A stretch of 64,000 bases of DNA from CAWCTB01 sp963798275 (GCA_963798275.1 CAWCTB010000015.1:1-64000), one strand, 5' to 3'. Shown: positions 38,919 through 49,734, counted from the first letter of the stretch. Notes: generated from the letters alone by a model not told the origin. Made by a program: numbers and translations.

Positions 38919-40468
38919 CTAACTAGATTTTTCAAATATCGGGAGCCTTCGCAGCTCTTTGTAGGTCACCCGTTCTGTCTGCTTGCTAAAAAGATCCACG
39001 CTTTGCGCTGCTCGGATGCCCGTGTAAAAGCCGTAGTCCAAAATCAACGCCAGGTACTTTCTTCCAGCTTCGCCAACAGTAATCCCCTCACTTATCACAT
39101 GTACAAGCCGCAAATCCACCAGTTTTAGAATAGTTCGATACACGGGATCATCGTTCTGGATTTCTACCAGAAAAGCATTCTTTCGCTTTTGCTTGATGCA
39201 AAAATCTTTCACGTGCTTCAAGCACCGAGGATATGCTGCCGTTCGTCCGTTGGCTCCGGCAAATCGGTTTCCAAGTCTCGCAGTATTTCTGGCAGACCAT
39301 GCTCGGAGGCAGCAAGATTCACGTTCGTTACTGAGACACGACTCCGGTTCGAAATGCTCCCTTTGGTCATCGCCTGCGCAAACAAATTGAGGGCATCGCG
39401 AGGCACGCCAGCAGAAACCCAAATTAGACGCGACAACACATCATTGCTCGTGCACATGGAAACGAACCCCCGGAAGTCCGCAATATTGCGCGTGCGCGTC
39501 AAGGATGCCTTCAATATGCGCAGCGGCTTTATCGGGCATCGTCAAGTTGTAATCTAATTTTATGGTCTGAGCATCATGAGGAACCTGTAGGCCCGCATGG
39601 CTAACGCTATGCCCACGATTTCGTGAGGGTTTCGATTGCAGAGAGTTTCAAGAAAACATCAGTTCCCCGCGTTACGGAATATATAAATCCTAAGAGTTTC
39701 GGTTGTATCGTCAACATCGAGCACGTGAAACATCGTCGAGGAAAATGAATATGTTGTTAGCCGCCGGAAGGGGAGCGAATGCTTTTCGCATTTCAGGCAA
39801 GAATTTTCTGATTTCACCGTCCTCTACGACAGGCTGGGCGCGAAGGTACTTAATCCTGCGGGCGATCTGAGAATACACGGGCGGTTGAACGGGGATCTCG
39901 ATCAATTGGTTCAGGATCTCCGAAAAGACATCGAGAGCTACATGATTGTCCGTTCGCTTCTGGTAGACCTGCATATCAAGCCATACTGAGGGCTTGCCCC
40001 TCTCTCTCGCGGGTCCGCATGGCGTATAAGAGCAAACTCGACTTGCCAGCTCCTCTGCGACCAAAGACGATGTGATTCGCGGCAGCCGTGATCTGCCCTT
40101 CGGCGTTCGAAACTGACTTGGTATATCGGGCAAAGAAGTCGTCTTTGAAGCTTCGTCGATTTATATTGAGAGATTCAGACAGTATCCGGAGAAAATATCT
40201 TCCCTCTGGGCTCTGGAGCCGATTGCTCGGTGTCCTCTTCTTCACGGTCGAGATGATCCCGGTGATCATTTCTTCAGGGATCGTCGCGTGGATTTCATGC
40301 AAGAGCTTGTAGAATCGCTCTGTCGGATTCGCTATTTTAAAAATCAAGGCTCGCCCGTCAGGTCTCTCCTTAACATCGTAGTTCAACCCCTTGAAGGCCG
40401 CTCCTGGTTTCGAATTGCTCTACGACATGCTTAATGCCCGAATCGATTGACAGTGCCATCTGGTTCAT
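38919..40468 (-). pseudogene. P-loop ATPase (ORC/Cdc6-like AAA), heavily frameshifted
   Basis: Read across frames, this is one ATPase of about 480-500 residues. It starts near 40468 (ALSIDSGIKHVVEQFETRSG), then NYDVKERPDGRALIF, Walker A VFGRRGAGKSSLLLYAM (about 40050), Walker B IFIFLDDV (about 39740), IQPKLLGFIYSVTRG and IETLTKSW, then a sensor-like RLIWVSAGVPRDALNLFAQA. A winged-helix-like tail, YRTILKLVDLRLVHVISEG ... KYLALILDYGFY, ends at 38919. At least six frame changes occur in 1.5 kb, far more than in nearby genes. It starts overlapping the end of the unknown gene at 40431. Lower GC suggests horizontal origin. Confidence 0.7.
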
Positions 40469-41123
40469 AACCCAACGCGCTCGGCCTCTCGAGATATTTC
40501 CTTGCATCACGCAAGAATGATTCCACGATCTCCGCGGAGTCATCCACGCTCCAAGGAGCAAATCGTCGCGCCTCGCTGAATGGTCGTAATGCACAGAGGT
40601 TTCGATCTTCTCTAAGGATTGCTAGACGGTTTGCATATGTATTCTTATTCGGAAAGTCGTCAGGTAAATTGTCAATCTTCTTGTGGTCACTCGGATCCGT
40701 CGAGTATTCGCCCGTAACGCAGAGTCGCACTTGCACGGGAAACGTTGTATGCCCCGTAATAGAGTCTTGAGATTCTTTGCCGCCAGTCACGATTCCCATG
40801 GCGCTTGGCGAACAGAAAGTGTGACCTCCCAGCGCGAAGAGCTGAGCGATGTTGTGATTGATTTCGGACTCGATGGAATCCAGGGCAGCCTGAGCTAAAA
40901 CGTTCGCGAGGTTGCTGTGGAGCCTGCGAACGTTTGCTGCCGCAGAAGGAGATGTGGCGATTTCGGCACGTGCCTCAAAGCCTCTCATATAAAGGGCGTT
41001 ACCGTAACACTGATTGTCACCGGCACATCGCCCTACCGAATACGAATTGTAACCCTTCAGGGGAAATGGCCGCAGAGTTGTCGGCGTATTTCTTGCAGCC
41101 CAAACAAAGTTGCGATGGGTCAT
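40431..41123 (-). CDS. Unknown protein upstream of and overlapping the ATPase gene
   Basis: A 230-residue open frame, not recognised. The N-terminal 60 residues have low-quality composition and may be out of frame. From about residue 60 (TSPSAAANVRRLHSNLANVL, LDSIESEINHNIAQLFALG) it looks helical, then FPVQVRLCVTGEYSTD and LPDDFPNKNTYANRLAILRE. No catalytic motif or membrane segment. Its 3' end overlaps the probable ATPase start (40468), suggesting a two-gene module. GC content appears lower than in flanking housekeeping genes. Confidence 0.5.
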   Translation of the reverse strand: MTHRNFVWAARNTPTTLRPFPLKGYNSYSVGRCAGDNQCYGNALYMRGFEARAEIATSPSAAANVRRLHSNLANVLAQAALDSIESEINHNIAQLFALGGHTFCSPSAMGIVTGGKESQDSITGHTTFPVQVRLCVTGEYSTDPSDHKKIDNLPDDFPNKNTYANRLAILREDRNLCALRPFSEARRFAPWSVDDSAEIVESFLRDARKYLERPSALGYEPDGTVNRFGH

Positions 41124-41211
41124 TCGTGTTGACGGGCCGGGAACTGTCGCATAGAGTATGGCCTTCCTAGATCATCCGTAGCATCCCGGAAGCAAGCGAG
41201 GTCACGCGGCA

Positions 41212-42144
41212 ATGGCGAACCCTGAACATCTCGAAATCCTCAAGCAAGGCGTCGAGAAATGGAATGAATGGAGACAAACATCCTGACGTCAAACCCAACC
41301 TCAGCCGCAGAGGACCTTCGCCGGGCGCCTCGCGGGGGGCACTTAAGCGGGGCGCGAACCTCAGCGCAGCGGACCTCATGCGGGCAGACGTACGCCGCGG
41401 ATTTGACTTAGGCGAACATGGGAGAGGTATATCTCCAGTGGGCGAACCTAAGTGAGGCGGACGTCGGTGGGAAACTTCCGGGCGGAAGGGACGCACTTTG
41501 CGGCTGTCGATCTAAGTGCTGCCATCGGTCTCGAAACCGTTAAGCATTAAGGTCCGTCGACCATCGGCATCGACACCATCTATAAGTCCCGCGGCAAGAT
41601 TCCCGACGTCTTCCTTCGCGGCTGCGGCGTTCCCGACGAGTTCATCGCCTATATCGGCTCGATGGTGGGACGGCCCATCGAGTTCTACTCCTGCTTCATC
41701 AGCTACTCGAACTTGGACCAGGAGTTTTCCGACCGCCTCTATGCCGACCTGCAAGCCAAAGGCGTGCGTTGCTGGTTCGCGCCCCACGACATCAAAGGAG
41801 GCCGCAAGATCCACGAACAAATCGACGAGGCCATCCGCCTCCACGACAAGCTGCTGCTGATCCTCTCCGACCACAGCATGAGCAGCGAGTGGGTGAACAC
41901 CGAGATCGCCAAAGCCCGCAAACGGGAATTGAAGGAAGGGAAGCGAATCCTGTTTCCTGTCCGCCTTGTTTCGTTCGAGGTCCTGCGCGATTGGGAGTGC
42001 TTCGACGCCGATACCGGAAAGGACTCAGCCCGCGAGATACGCGAGTACTTCATTCCCGACTTCAGCACCTGGAAAAACCACGACTCCTACCAATCCGCCT
42101 TCCAGCGCCTCGTGACCGACCTCAAAGCCGAAGCGAGCAAGTAA
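41212..42144 (+). pseudogene. TIR-domain protein with degenerate pentapeptide-repeat head
   Basis: The start at 41212 reads MANPEHLEILKQGVEKWNEW, the known head of TIR/pentapeptide-repeat proteins. The following 41280-41550 keeps fragments of A(D/N)LxxAxL repeats (GANLSAADLMRADVR, WANLSEADV) but in at least three frames and with a TAA near 41548. From 41551 the frame is clean: STIGIDTIYKSRGKIPDVFL, then a TIR domain with FYSCFISYSNLDQEF, GVRCWFAPHDIKGG, HDKLLLILSDHSMSSEWV and a final WKNHDSYQSAFQRL. An ATG at 41662 could still give a 160-residue TIR protein. TIR domains can act as NADases, but none is proven here. It lies beside the degraded ATPase locus. Confidence 0.8.
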
Positions 42145-42228
42145 TCGTCTGCGCCGCTAGAGTTGGTCTGATGATCCGGTTTTGAAGGGGCAGGCTTTCA
42201 CAGGCCGCGAAAACTCGGATTTTGCCGT

Positions 42229-42298
42229 GTTTTGAAGGGGCACGGCTTTCAGCCGTGCCGTAACCAGGGCCGAAAACATTGGGCTTTAGCCCCTGAGG
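42229..42298. repeat. Palindromic repeat unit (GAAGGGGCAC type)
   Basis: Best-preserved copy of this type: GGCACGGCTTTCAGCCGTGCC, then TTGGGCTTTAGCCCCTGAGG. A decayed copy (GGGGCAGGCTTTCACAGGCC) precedes it at 42187. Confidence 0.85.
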
Positions 42299-42334
42299 CA
42301 TCGCTCTACTCGTTTTTCACTGAACCCCTGCCCC

Positions 42335-42661
42335 CTAATACCCCTGCTCCAATTCGTCCAGCATCGCTTCCATCTCCGCCAGCGCGTGCTGATTCCGCGT
42401 CCGCCGTGCCGACTCGATCCCCTGCTGCAGCATGTCCTTCGCCTCCGCGCTCCGCTCCGCTTTGGCCAGTGTCTGCGCCGCCATGAAGTATCCATTGGTG
42501 TAATCCGGATGCTCTTCCAGCAACTGCCTGAACTCGGCCAGCGCCGCCTCGGTCTCGCCCGCGCCCGAGTACTCCAGCCCTAGCGCATACCGCGCAAACG
42601 CATCCTTCGGATTCCCACTCAGCACTTCTTTCAGCGCGGTCACGCGGCTCTCATCGGGCAT
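42335..42661 (-). CDS. Small TPR-repeat protein
   Basis: 108 residues made of about two tetratricopeptide repeats (AFARYALGLEYSGAGETEAA, NGYFMAAQTLAKAERSAEA) and a capping helix (HALAEMEAMLDELEQ). No signal peptide. Probably a cytosolic protein-interaction adaptor; the partner is unknown. It stands divergent from the gene starting at 42790. Confidence 0.8.
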   Translation of the reverse strand: MPDESRVTALKEVLSGNPKDAFARYALGLEYSGAGETEAALAEFRQLLEEHPDYTNGYFMAAQTLAKAERSAEAKDMLQQGIESARRTRNQHALAEMEAMLDELEQGY

Positions 42662-42789
42662 CTGCGAATCTCCTTTGTCGGAATCCTACCGTAGCCGCAA
42701 CCGTCTGCTCAAATGCCGCGCCGCATCGTATCTCGTGGAAACCCCTCACCCTCCGTTACAATGGCCATTCATGTTTCGCTGAGGACCCT

Positions 42790-43282
42790 TTGGCCTGCCC
42801 CTTCTTCATGCCCGACCAACGATTCGACGCCGCCTGGCCCTTTCCCCAACGCCTTCCCCTGGGCGCGGGATGGTCCGGTGCCTGCACCGCTCCCGGCCAC
42901 GATGGTCTCCGCCCTACGGACGAAGAACTGAAATCCGCCTGCAACCTGGGCTACGCCAAGTCTTGTCCTCGCCTGCCCGCCGAGCGCCACGCCGATGCCG
43001 TGCGCTTCTCGCTGGGTGAAGAACGCGATGGCATCCTGCTTGTCCGCTACTCCTGCGAGCGCGAACATCTTCCCGCCTCGCATGGCGACCTGTTATTCAC
43101 CATCGCCACGCAAACCTCGCAGCAGCCGCATCCCGACGCTCGCCTGCAGCGTATGGCCGAGTGTTATGTGCAGGCGCAACTTGCGCGCCGTGCGCCTCAG
43201 CTAACCAGCGCCGTCACCGAGCGACACCGAAACCATCGCGCCGCTCGCGCCCCAGATCGTCCTCTCCTCCACCAATCCCTAA
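42790..43282 (+). CDS. Cys-containing hypothetical protein (probable late frameshift)
   Basis: Starts at TTG 42790 as MACPFFMPDQRF. Four cysteines are spaced along the first 60 residues (CPFF, SGACTAPGHDG, LKSACNLGYAKSCPRLP), suggestive of a metal or Fe-S site. The open frame runs to 43314 with a meaningless basic tail. After about 43200 another frame gives SDTETIAPLAPQIVLSSTNP and stops at 43282, 7 bases before the thioesterase start, which I take as the native end. Function unknown. Probably co-transcribed with the thioesterase. Confidence 0.6.
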
Positions 43283-43289
43283 GGAAAAC

Positions 43290-43796
43290 ATGGAACCAAA
43301 CTCCACCAACCTGATCCCCCGCCCCGTCAGCGAATCCAAGTCCGAGATGATCGAACTGGTGCTGCCCAACGACACCAATCCCCTGGGCGCGCTGCTCGGC
43401 GGACGCCTCATGCACTGGATCGATCTTGCCGGAGCGCTCGCCGCCCATCGCCACTCCCACTCCTACGTGGTCACCGCTTCCATGGACCACATCGATTTCC
43501 TCGTGCCCGTGCACGTCGGAGACATGGTGCTGCTGCAGTCCTCGGTGAACCGCGTCTTCACCACCTCGATGGAAGTCGGCGTGAAAGTCTCGGTCGAGAA
43601 CTACATCTCATCGTCGCGGCAGAAAGTTGGCAAGGCGTACCTCACCTTCGTCGCCGTCGACCGTCATGGCCGCCGCTTGCATGTCGCGCCCATCATCCCC
43701 GAGACCGAGGACGAGCAGCGTCGCTACGAAGGCGCGCTGCGCCGCCGCGAAGCCGCCAAGGCCGAGCGCGACTTACGCAAAGCCGCCCAGCCGTAA
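43290..43796 (+). CDS. Acyl-CoA thioesterase (hotdog fold)
   Basis: 168 residues from the ATG at 43290, preceded by AAGGAAAAC. The hotdog-fold thioesterase core shows MIELVLPNDTNPLGALLGGR with the catalytic-type Asn/Asp region. GGRLMHWIDLAGALAAHRHS, VVTASMDHIDFLVPVHVGD and the C-terminal strand KAYLTFVAVDRHGR follow. This is the YciA/BFIT-like branch that hydrolyses acyl-CoA. A charged Arg/Glu/Ala helix ends the protein. Confidence 0.92.
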   Translation: MEPNSTNLIPRPVSESKSEMIELVLPNDTNPLGALLGGRLMHWIDLAGALAAHRHSHSYVVTASMDHIDFLVPVHVGDMVLLQSSVNRVFTTSMEVGVKVSVENYISSSRQKVGKAYLTFVAVDRHGRRLHVAPIIPETEDEQRRYEGALRRREAAKAERDLRKAAQP

Positions 43797-43876
43797 TACT
43801 ATTGTCGGACTCGCGTCTATCGCGGAATCGGCGCGACCCTAACCTTGCGTTCTTCTCGATCAGGAGACAACTCTTC

Positions 43877-45428
43877 ATGCGTCACAGCTTGCTCTTGCTT
43901 CTCGCGCTAATGCTCGCCATCACCACCGCCGCCCAACAGAAACCTCCCGACGAGGCCGACGAAGCCAAGCCCGCCGCCGAAAAATCCGCCAAGTCCGAGA
44001 AAGCCGAGAAGCCCGCTCCCCAAAAGGAAGAGCCTCCCGTCGTCACCCATCACGAGATCACCGTCAACGGCAAGGTCCTGCGCTACACCGCCACCGTCGG
44101 CTACATGCCCATCCGCAAGCACCGACAACGACGAGATCGAGGCCAACATCTTCTACATGGCCTACACCCTCGACGGCGCACCCGCCAAGCGTCCGCTCAT
44201 GTTCTCCTTCAACGGCGGTCCCGGTTCCGCCTCGGTCTGGCTGCACCTCGGAGCCATCGGCCCCCGCCGCGTGCAGATGCAGCCTGACGGCGCAATGCCT
44301 CCGCCGCCATTTGACTTGATCGACAACCAGCAGACCTGGCTCGATCAGACCGACCTCGTCTTCATCGATCCCGTCGGCACCGGCTTCAGCCGCGCCACCA
44401 AGAAGGAATACGGCAAGAAGTTCTGGAGCGTCGACGGCGACATCTCCTCCGTCGGAGACTTCATCCGTCTCTACCTCACCCGCAACCAGCGCTGGAACGC
44501 GCCCCTCTTCCTGGTCGGCGAAAGCTACGGCACCACCCGCGCCGCCGGACTCAGCGGCTATCTCGTCAACCACGGCATCGCGCTCAACGGCGTTGTGCTG
44601 GTTTCATCAGTTCTGAATTTCGAAACTCTGGAATTCGCCACCGGCAACGACCTGCCCTATATCCTTTATTTCCCCAGCTTCACCTCGACCGCCTGGTACC
44701 ACAAGAAGCTGCCCTCCGATTTGCAGTCCCGCGACCTGGCCGGCGTCCTGGCTGACGCCAAGCAGTTCGCCGCCGGTCCCTACGCCACCGCCCTCGGCAA
44801 AGGAGACAGCCTGACCCCGCAGGAACGGGAAGAGTTGGTCTCGCAAATCAGCCGCTTCACCGGACTCGACCGCATGATCGTCGACCAGAACAACCTGCGC
44901 ATCAGCCAGCCCGTCTTCTGCCGCGAGCTTTTGCGTGACCAGCACCTGCAGGTCGGACGCCTCGACAGCCGCTTCACCGCCACCCCCATCACCGGCCCCA
45001 GCGCCCGCGGCTACTACGACCCCTCCGAGTCCGCCATCCGCCCGCCCTTCACCGCCACTTTCAACAACTACGTTCGCACCGAGCTTGGCTTCAAGACCGA
45101 CCTCGAGTACTACGTCCTCGGCGGAGGCATCAAAGACTGGGACTGGGGCTCCGCCGGCCAGGGCTTCCCCGACACCAGCGAGTCCTTGCGCCTCGCCTTC
45201 GTCAAGAATCCCTACATGAAGCTCTTCGTCGCCTCCGGATACTTCGACCTGGCTACGCCCTTCTTCGCCACCCAGTACACCCTGAACCACATGCAGCTCG
45301 ATCCCCAGCAGCACGCCCGCATCACCCTCGGCTACTACGACGCCGGCCACATGATGTACATCCGCGCCGAGTCCCTCGACCACCTCAAGCAGGATGTGTC
45401 CGGATTTCTGGCGAACGCCCTGCACTGA
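43877..45428 (+). CDS. Secreted S10 serine carboxypeptidase (one frameshift)
   Basis: Start ATG 43877 after AGGAGA, with signal peptide LLLLLALMLAITTAA and a Lys/Ala/Pro/Glu-rich linker. The first frame ends in nonsense after GKVLRYTATVGYMPIRK (about 44125). The next frame continues TDNDEIEANIFYMAYT and FNGGPGSASVWLHLGA. The catalytic triad is Ser in LVGESYGTTRAAG, Asp in GYFDLATP and His in YDAGHMMY. About 516 residues in all, normal for family S10. It presumably trims C-terminal residues of peptides in the periplasm. Confidence 0.92.
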
Positions 45429-45467
45429 GTGAAGCACTACAGTCCAAGTTGCTACCGGCATCAAACT

Positions 45468-48400
45468 TTAAAACTGAAGGCGCGCCTGAAACGCGATCAT
45501 ACGAGGACTGCTGTCGCCGCCCAGTCCAACACCCAACAATCCTGTTGGAGGCGATGTGGTATAGGTCAGCGCGCCGAAGCCCGTTTGGGTGGATGGCTTT
45601 CCCGGAATTCCCGCCAGCACTATGCTGGGCAGGCCAAAATTGGGATGGTTGAACACGTTGAAGAACTGCGCGTCGAATCGCAACTTCAGCCGTTCGCTTA
45701 GTGGAAACCACTTGGTGATGTAGAAGTCGCTCCAGAAGAAGTCCGGCCCGCGCAAGGCATTGCGGCCGAGATTTCCGAATTGGCAGGTCTGCACAGAGTT
45801 GCCTCCGTTGCATTCTCCCGTAGCCGGATCGACCGCCGACACAAACGCGTTTGGATTGAGCCACTGAATCGTGCCCGGTTGGGTAACCCCCGGAACATAG
45901 CAATGGCGGCAGTAGGGATCGGCTCCGGGCACAAGGCTTGCGAATTGCGGACCGCTGCCTTGCACGATGCCATTTCCATTGGCCGAATACGGCGTGCTCA
46001 GCACGGAGAAGGGCACTCCGCTGTGCCAGAACACGCTGCCTGACACTTGCCAGCCGTTCAATACATATCCCAGCTCATGATTCGTCACTTTGATCGGCAG
46101 TTCATAAACGTACTGCCCGTTGAGGTTGTGCCGGATGTCGTAGTCGCAGGAACCGTAGTCGCGACCGAGATCTCCCGGCAGAGGGCGAAAGAATGCCTCC
46201 CGCGGAGAACTGCAGGAACCCGCCGTTGGAGACGGTGTCGAGGCAATGGCTCCAGGTGTAGTTAACTTGCCCCTGAAAACCGCGCCCCATGCGTTTCATG
46301 GCGGTCAGCTGCAGCCCGTTATAGTTGCTGTTGGCTCCTGTCGAAAGTTGCGTTACCGCGGCGAATCGCGCATCGGTCGGCTGCATGTAGGGAAACGGAG
46401 CGAAGCATCCCTGGCACGCCGTCTGGTATCCGTTAACCTGTGTGAGATAAGGCTGATTCACCGCGCGGGTACCCACATACTGCGCCTGAACACTACCGGT
46501 ATTTCCGAATTGATGCTCGATCCCCAGACTCCATTCCATGAAATACGGTGCGTGAAGCTCGCCGTCTGGAACGGCGGTGATGGCGACGGGCGGAAGACAG
46601 GTAGCCGGGTTGGCCAGCGTCGAGGCGCAGGAAAGCTGGCCTTGCGGAAAGCCCGCGCTGAACCTCTGATTCGCCAAGATCGTTGCATCAACGGCGCTGT
46701 TGGGCACGCCGGGCGCGATGGCCGTGCCGCCCACAGTTCCCAGCAACCCGCCCTGGAATGTCTGAACGTAGGGCGGATTGACTCCGATCAGGTCGGCAAC
46801 ACTTCCCGGAAGGATGTCGCTGAACAGGCCGAAACCGGTGCGCAGCACGGTGTTGGATTGGAACTGCCACGCGATGGCGGTTCTGGGCTGCAGAATCGCC
46901 AATGGAGTCGAGGCGAAGAGATTTCCCAGACCAGTCTGAATCGCCTCGTTCAGCGGCTGATTGACGTCGTGCGCGATGGAATAGAACGAACCGTTCAGCC
47001 GCGCGATCTGGTCATGCGGGTTCAGCGGGTTGGAGTTATACGTGTCGCGCACTCCAATCGTCCAGGTCAGCGTGGGCGTGACTCTCCAGGTGTCCTGAGC
47101 ATAGAAATCCAGATTGAGGAAATTGAAAGGTTCGTTAGCCGATGTGGGAAAGGTCTTCGTGGCGGTGGACGCTACTCCATAGATGAATTGCGGCAAGGTC
47201 GTGTAGGCGACCGTGGGCACCGTGCCCTGCCCGAAATCGTAATCATTCAGGCGAAAGATGCGGGTGTTCGTGCCGAAGCGCAGTTCGTGTGCGCCGTGAC
47301 TCCAGGCGAGATTGTCGTTGATGAAGAACCGCGCTGCCCGCCGGCCTTGTACCCAGGTGTTGTCGAGGCCTCCGATAGTGGTGAAGGGGGCGTTCGCGCC
47401 GCTGCCTTGCAGCACGATGGGGAAAGCCGCCAGCGTCTGCTGAAAGTCGCTAGGCGCGAACAGGCTCTCGTACCAGGAGAACGCCGGATTAAAGTAATTC
47501 ACCAGATTCTGCGAGAACACGTGCGTGTATCCCGCCGCGAAAGAGTACAAGGGCTGCGACGAAATCGCATTGAAGAGCGGATTGATGGGATCTGTATAGG
47601 CGGCCTGCAATCCAGTGTCTGCCTGAAAACGAAACCACATCGTGTCGTTCAGGCCAAGGTTGTAGTCGATGCGGGCTGTCTGCACCTGCTCGTGATCGTC
47701 GCTGGAGTGCGAAACCCCCTTGCGGTTCGCGCAGCCATTGCCGTTGGGAGGACTGCCTGGGGCCGAAGAGCCGTCCGTGTTGAACGGACACCCGAGCACC
47801 GCCAGCGGCGTCCCATTGGTGTTCCCATACAGCGAAAACATCTTCTGATAGAACGGCACCATCTGCGGAGCCGGCGCATAGTGCGATCCCGTGACCGAGT
47901 CGGTCCCGCCCACGGGAAGTTGCTGCAGAACATAATGTTGCAATGCCGGGGTAGGAACGGTCACGGTCGTAAAGATTGGAAGGGCGATCCGCACCCACTC
48001 GCTATCGAAGAAGAAAAACAATTTGTCGTGGATGATTGGCCCGCCCAGGCTGCCTCCGAAGTGATTTACGGTGGAACCCGGCTTTTGATTTCCCGAGGTG
48101 GCATTGGTGAAGTAGTTTGCTGCGTTGAGAATTGCACCGTTCCATACTTCGTACAAATTGCCATGAAACTGGTTGCTACCCGACTTGGTGACGTAGTTGA
48201 CCTGCGACGCTCCATAGCGGCCTTGATCGACGGCATAGGAAAGGGTATTGACGGTCACTTCCGAGATGGAGTTCATCCCGAGCACCAGATTGGTGGCGAG
48301 CCCGCTATTGAGATTCGTCAGCGGATCATTGGTCTCCAGCCCGTCGACGATGTATCCGTTGGAGAGGGCAGGAAGCCCATTGAATTCCACGTTGCCGTAA

Positions 48401-48970
48401 CCGTTGGTGCCACCGACAAAATCATTCCCGCTGCCAGCCGTGTTGATCAGAGCGCCCGGGGCGAACTGCACCGGGTAGGTCATGTCGCCGCCGGGGTTCG
48501 GCAGGTTCTCCAGCGCCGGCGCGTTCAAGGTCGTGGTGGTGTTGGCATTGCTGGTATTGAGAATCGGGGCTTCCGCGCTGACCTCCACGGTCTGCGTCGA
48601 TTGCGCCACGCGGAGCGTGAGATTAACCGTCTGCTTCTGCCCCAGCCCGGAGGAAACATTGTCGGCCTGCTGCGGTTGAAATCCCGTGCGCTTCGACTCT
48701 GACGGTATAGGTGCCCGGCTTGAGCTGAGGGAAGTCAAAGCGGCCTGCATCGTCCGTCCGGGCGCTACGCTTCAGCCCGGTGTCGCGTTCAATGACGGTT
48801 ACCGTGGCCCCGGGGACCGCGGCATTGGTCGAGTCCGTTACCTGTCCGAGAATTGCGCTCGTGGTTTCCCCCTGTCCCCACGAGGTCGCTGACACGGCCA
48901 AAATGACATTCAGGGCGAAGAGGGCCGTACGAAATCCGAGGGGCAGAAAGCGCCTGGCGCTCGATCTCAC
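45468..48970 (-). CDS. TonB-dependent receptor, Oar-like, with CarboxypepD_reg domain (two frameshifts)
   Basis: An outer-membrane transporter/adhesin-like receptor of about 1165 residues. The signal peptide (ALFALNVILAVSATSWG) is followed by a carboxypeptidase-regulatory-like domain (ILGQVTDSTNAAVPGATVTV ... LKPGTYTVRVEA, to about residue 100). The frame shifts near 48690, then the plug domain and barrel run from 48680 to 46150 (NLTLRVAQSTQTVEVSAEAP, FQGQVNYTWSHCLD). It shifts again near 46150, and the terminal strands are in MTNHELGYVLNGWQVSGSVF ... FNVFNHPNFG, ending in aromatic F at RLQF, the usual barrel end. The DtxR-type repressor gene just upstream on the same strand suggests metal-dependent control. 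Confidence 0.9.
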
Positions 48971-49080
48971 GGTGTATCTCCCTCCAGGATTTCAGGGCTG
49001 GCGAAAGGCCGGCTCGCGCTTTCACTCAGAAATCAGAATACACCATGATGTGTTAACTATGGTAAACAACCCAATAAATA

Positions 49081-49734
49081 TTATGCTTTTGACACCCAGA
49101 TTCTTTCGGCAGCCAATGTGCCGAGCCTGATCTGCCGGCGATCGACCGCTAACGAAACAGTGCCGTCGTAGTTTCGGGCTTCCACCGCAAGTCGGACGCC
49201 CGGACGGATCCCCTCTTTCGCGAAGAATTCCAGCAGTTTCCGGTCGCGCTCGTACACGCTGGTAACGGTGTATTTTGCGCCCGCCTCGGCTTCGCTGAGC
49301 AGACACAGACCCTTCTTGCGACGCTCCGCAGGACTCCTCAGAGTCAAACCGTTGCCATGCGGACAGGTGTCCTTATGGCCCAGCTTTTCCACCAGCTTCT
49401 TCTCGAAGGCGGGGGACACGGCATGTTCCAGCCGTTCCGCCTCGTCGTGGATCTCGTACCAGGGCATTCCGAAAATCTCGGACAACATTCGTTCAATCAG
49501 GTGATGACGGACGATGGTGCGTTCGGCGATGTCCCGTCCTTGCGAGGTCAGGCAAACGTGTCCGTCGTTCTTCACCAGCACCAGGCCATCCTTCTTCAGC
49601 CGCTTCAGAGCAAACGTCACCGCCGGCCGGGTAACGGAGAGCCAATGCGCCAGGGTCGCCGGGATCACCGTCTGGCCCTCCGCTTCCGCTTCCGCGATGG
49701 CTTTTAGATAGTCCTCTTTAGAGATCGTGATCAT
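49081..49734 (-). CDS. DtxR/MntR-family metal-dependent transcriptional repressor
   Basis: 217 residues. The N-terminal winged helix (KEDYLKAIAEAE, VIPATLAHWLSVTRPAVTFA, LKKDGLVLV) is followed by the dimerisation/metal-binding domain. Candidate ligands there are in ERTIVRHHLIERML, WYEIHDEAERLEHAVS and KDTCPHGN. The C-terminal part (GIRPGVRLAVEARNYDGTVS) is a FeoA/SH3-like domain. It senses Fe2+ or Mn2+; which one cannot be told. It lies 110 bp upstream of the TonB receptor gene on the same strand. Confidence 0.92.
   Translation of the reverse strand: MITISKEDYLKAIAEAEAEGQTVIPATLAHWLSVTRPAVTFALKRLKKDGLVLVKNDGHVCLTSQGRDIAERTIVRHHLIERMLSEIFGMPWYEIHDEAERLEHAVSPAFEKKLVEKLGHKDTCPHGNGLTLRSPAERRKKGLCLLSEAEAGAKYTVTSVYERDRKLLEFFAKEGIRPGVRLAVEARNYDGTVSLAVDRRQIRLGTLAAERIWVSKA

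Noticed and set aside
46246..48702. Plus-strand open frame of about 818 codons opposite the TonB receptor
   Set aside because: Antisense shadow of the receptor gene: no recognisable domain, and composition dictated by the opposite strand.
49052..49067. Confident DtxR/MntR operator
   Set aside because: The half-sites GTTAAC and GTAAAC pair imperfectly and do not match known consensus boxes. I mention it only as a candidate under the repressor/receptor finding.
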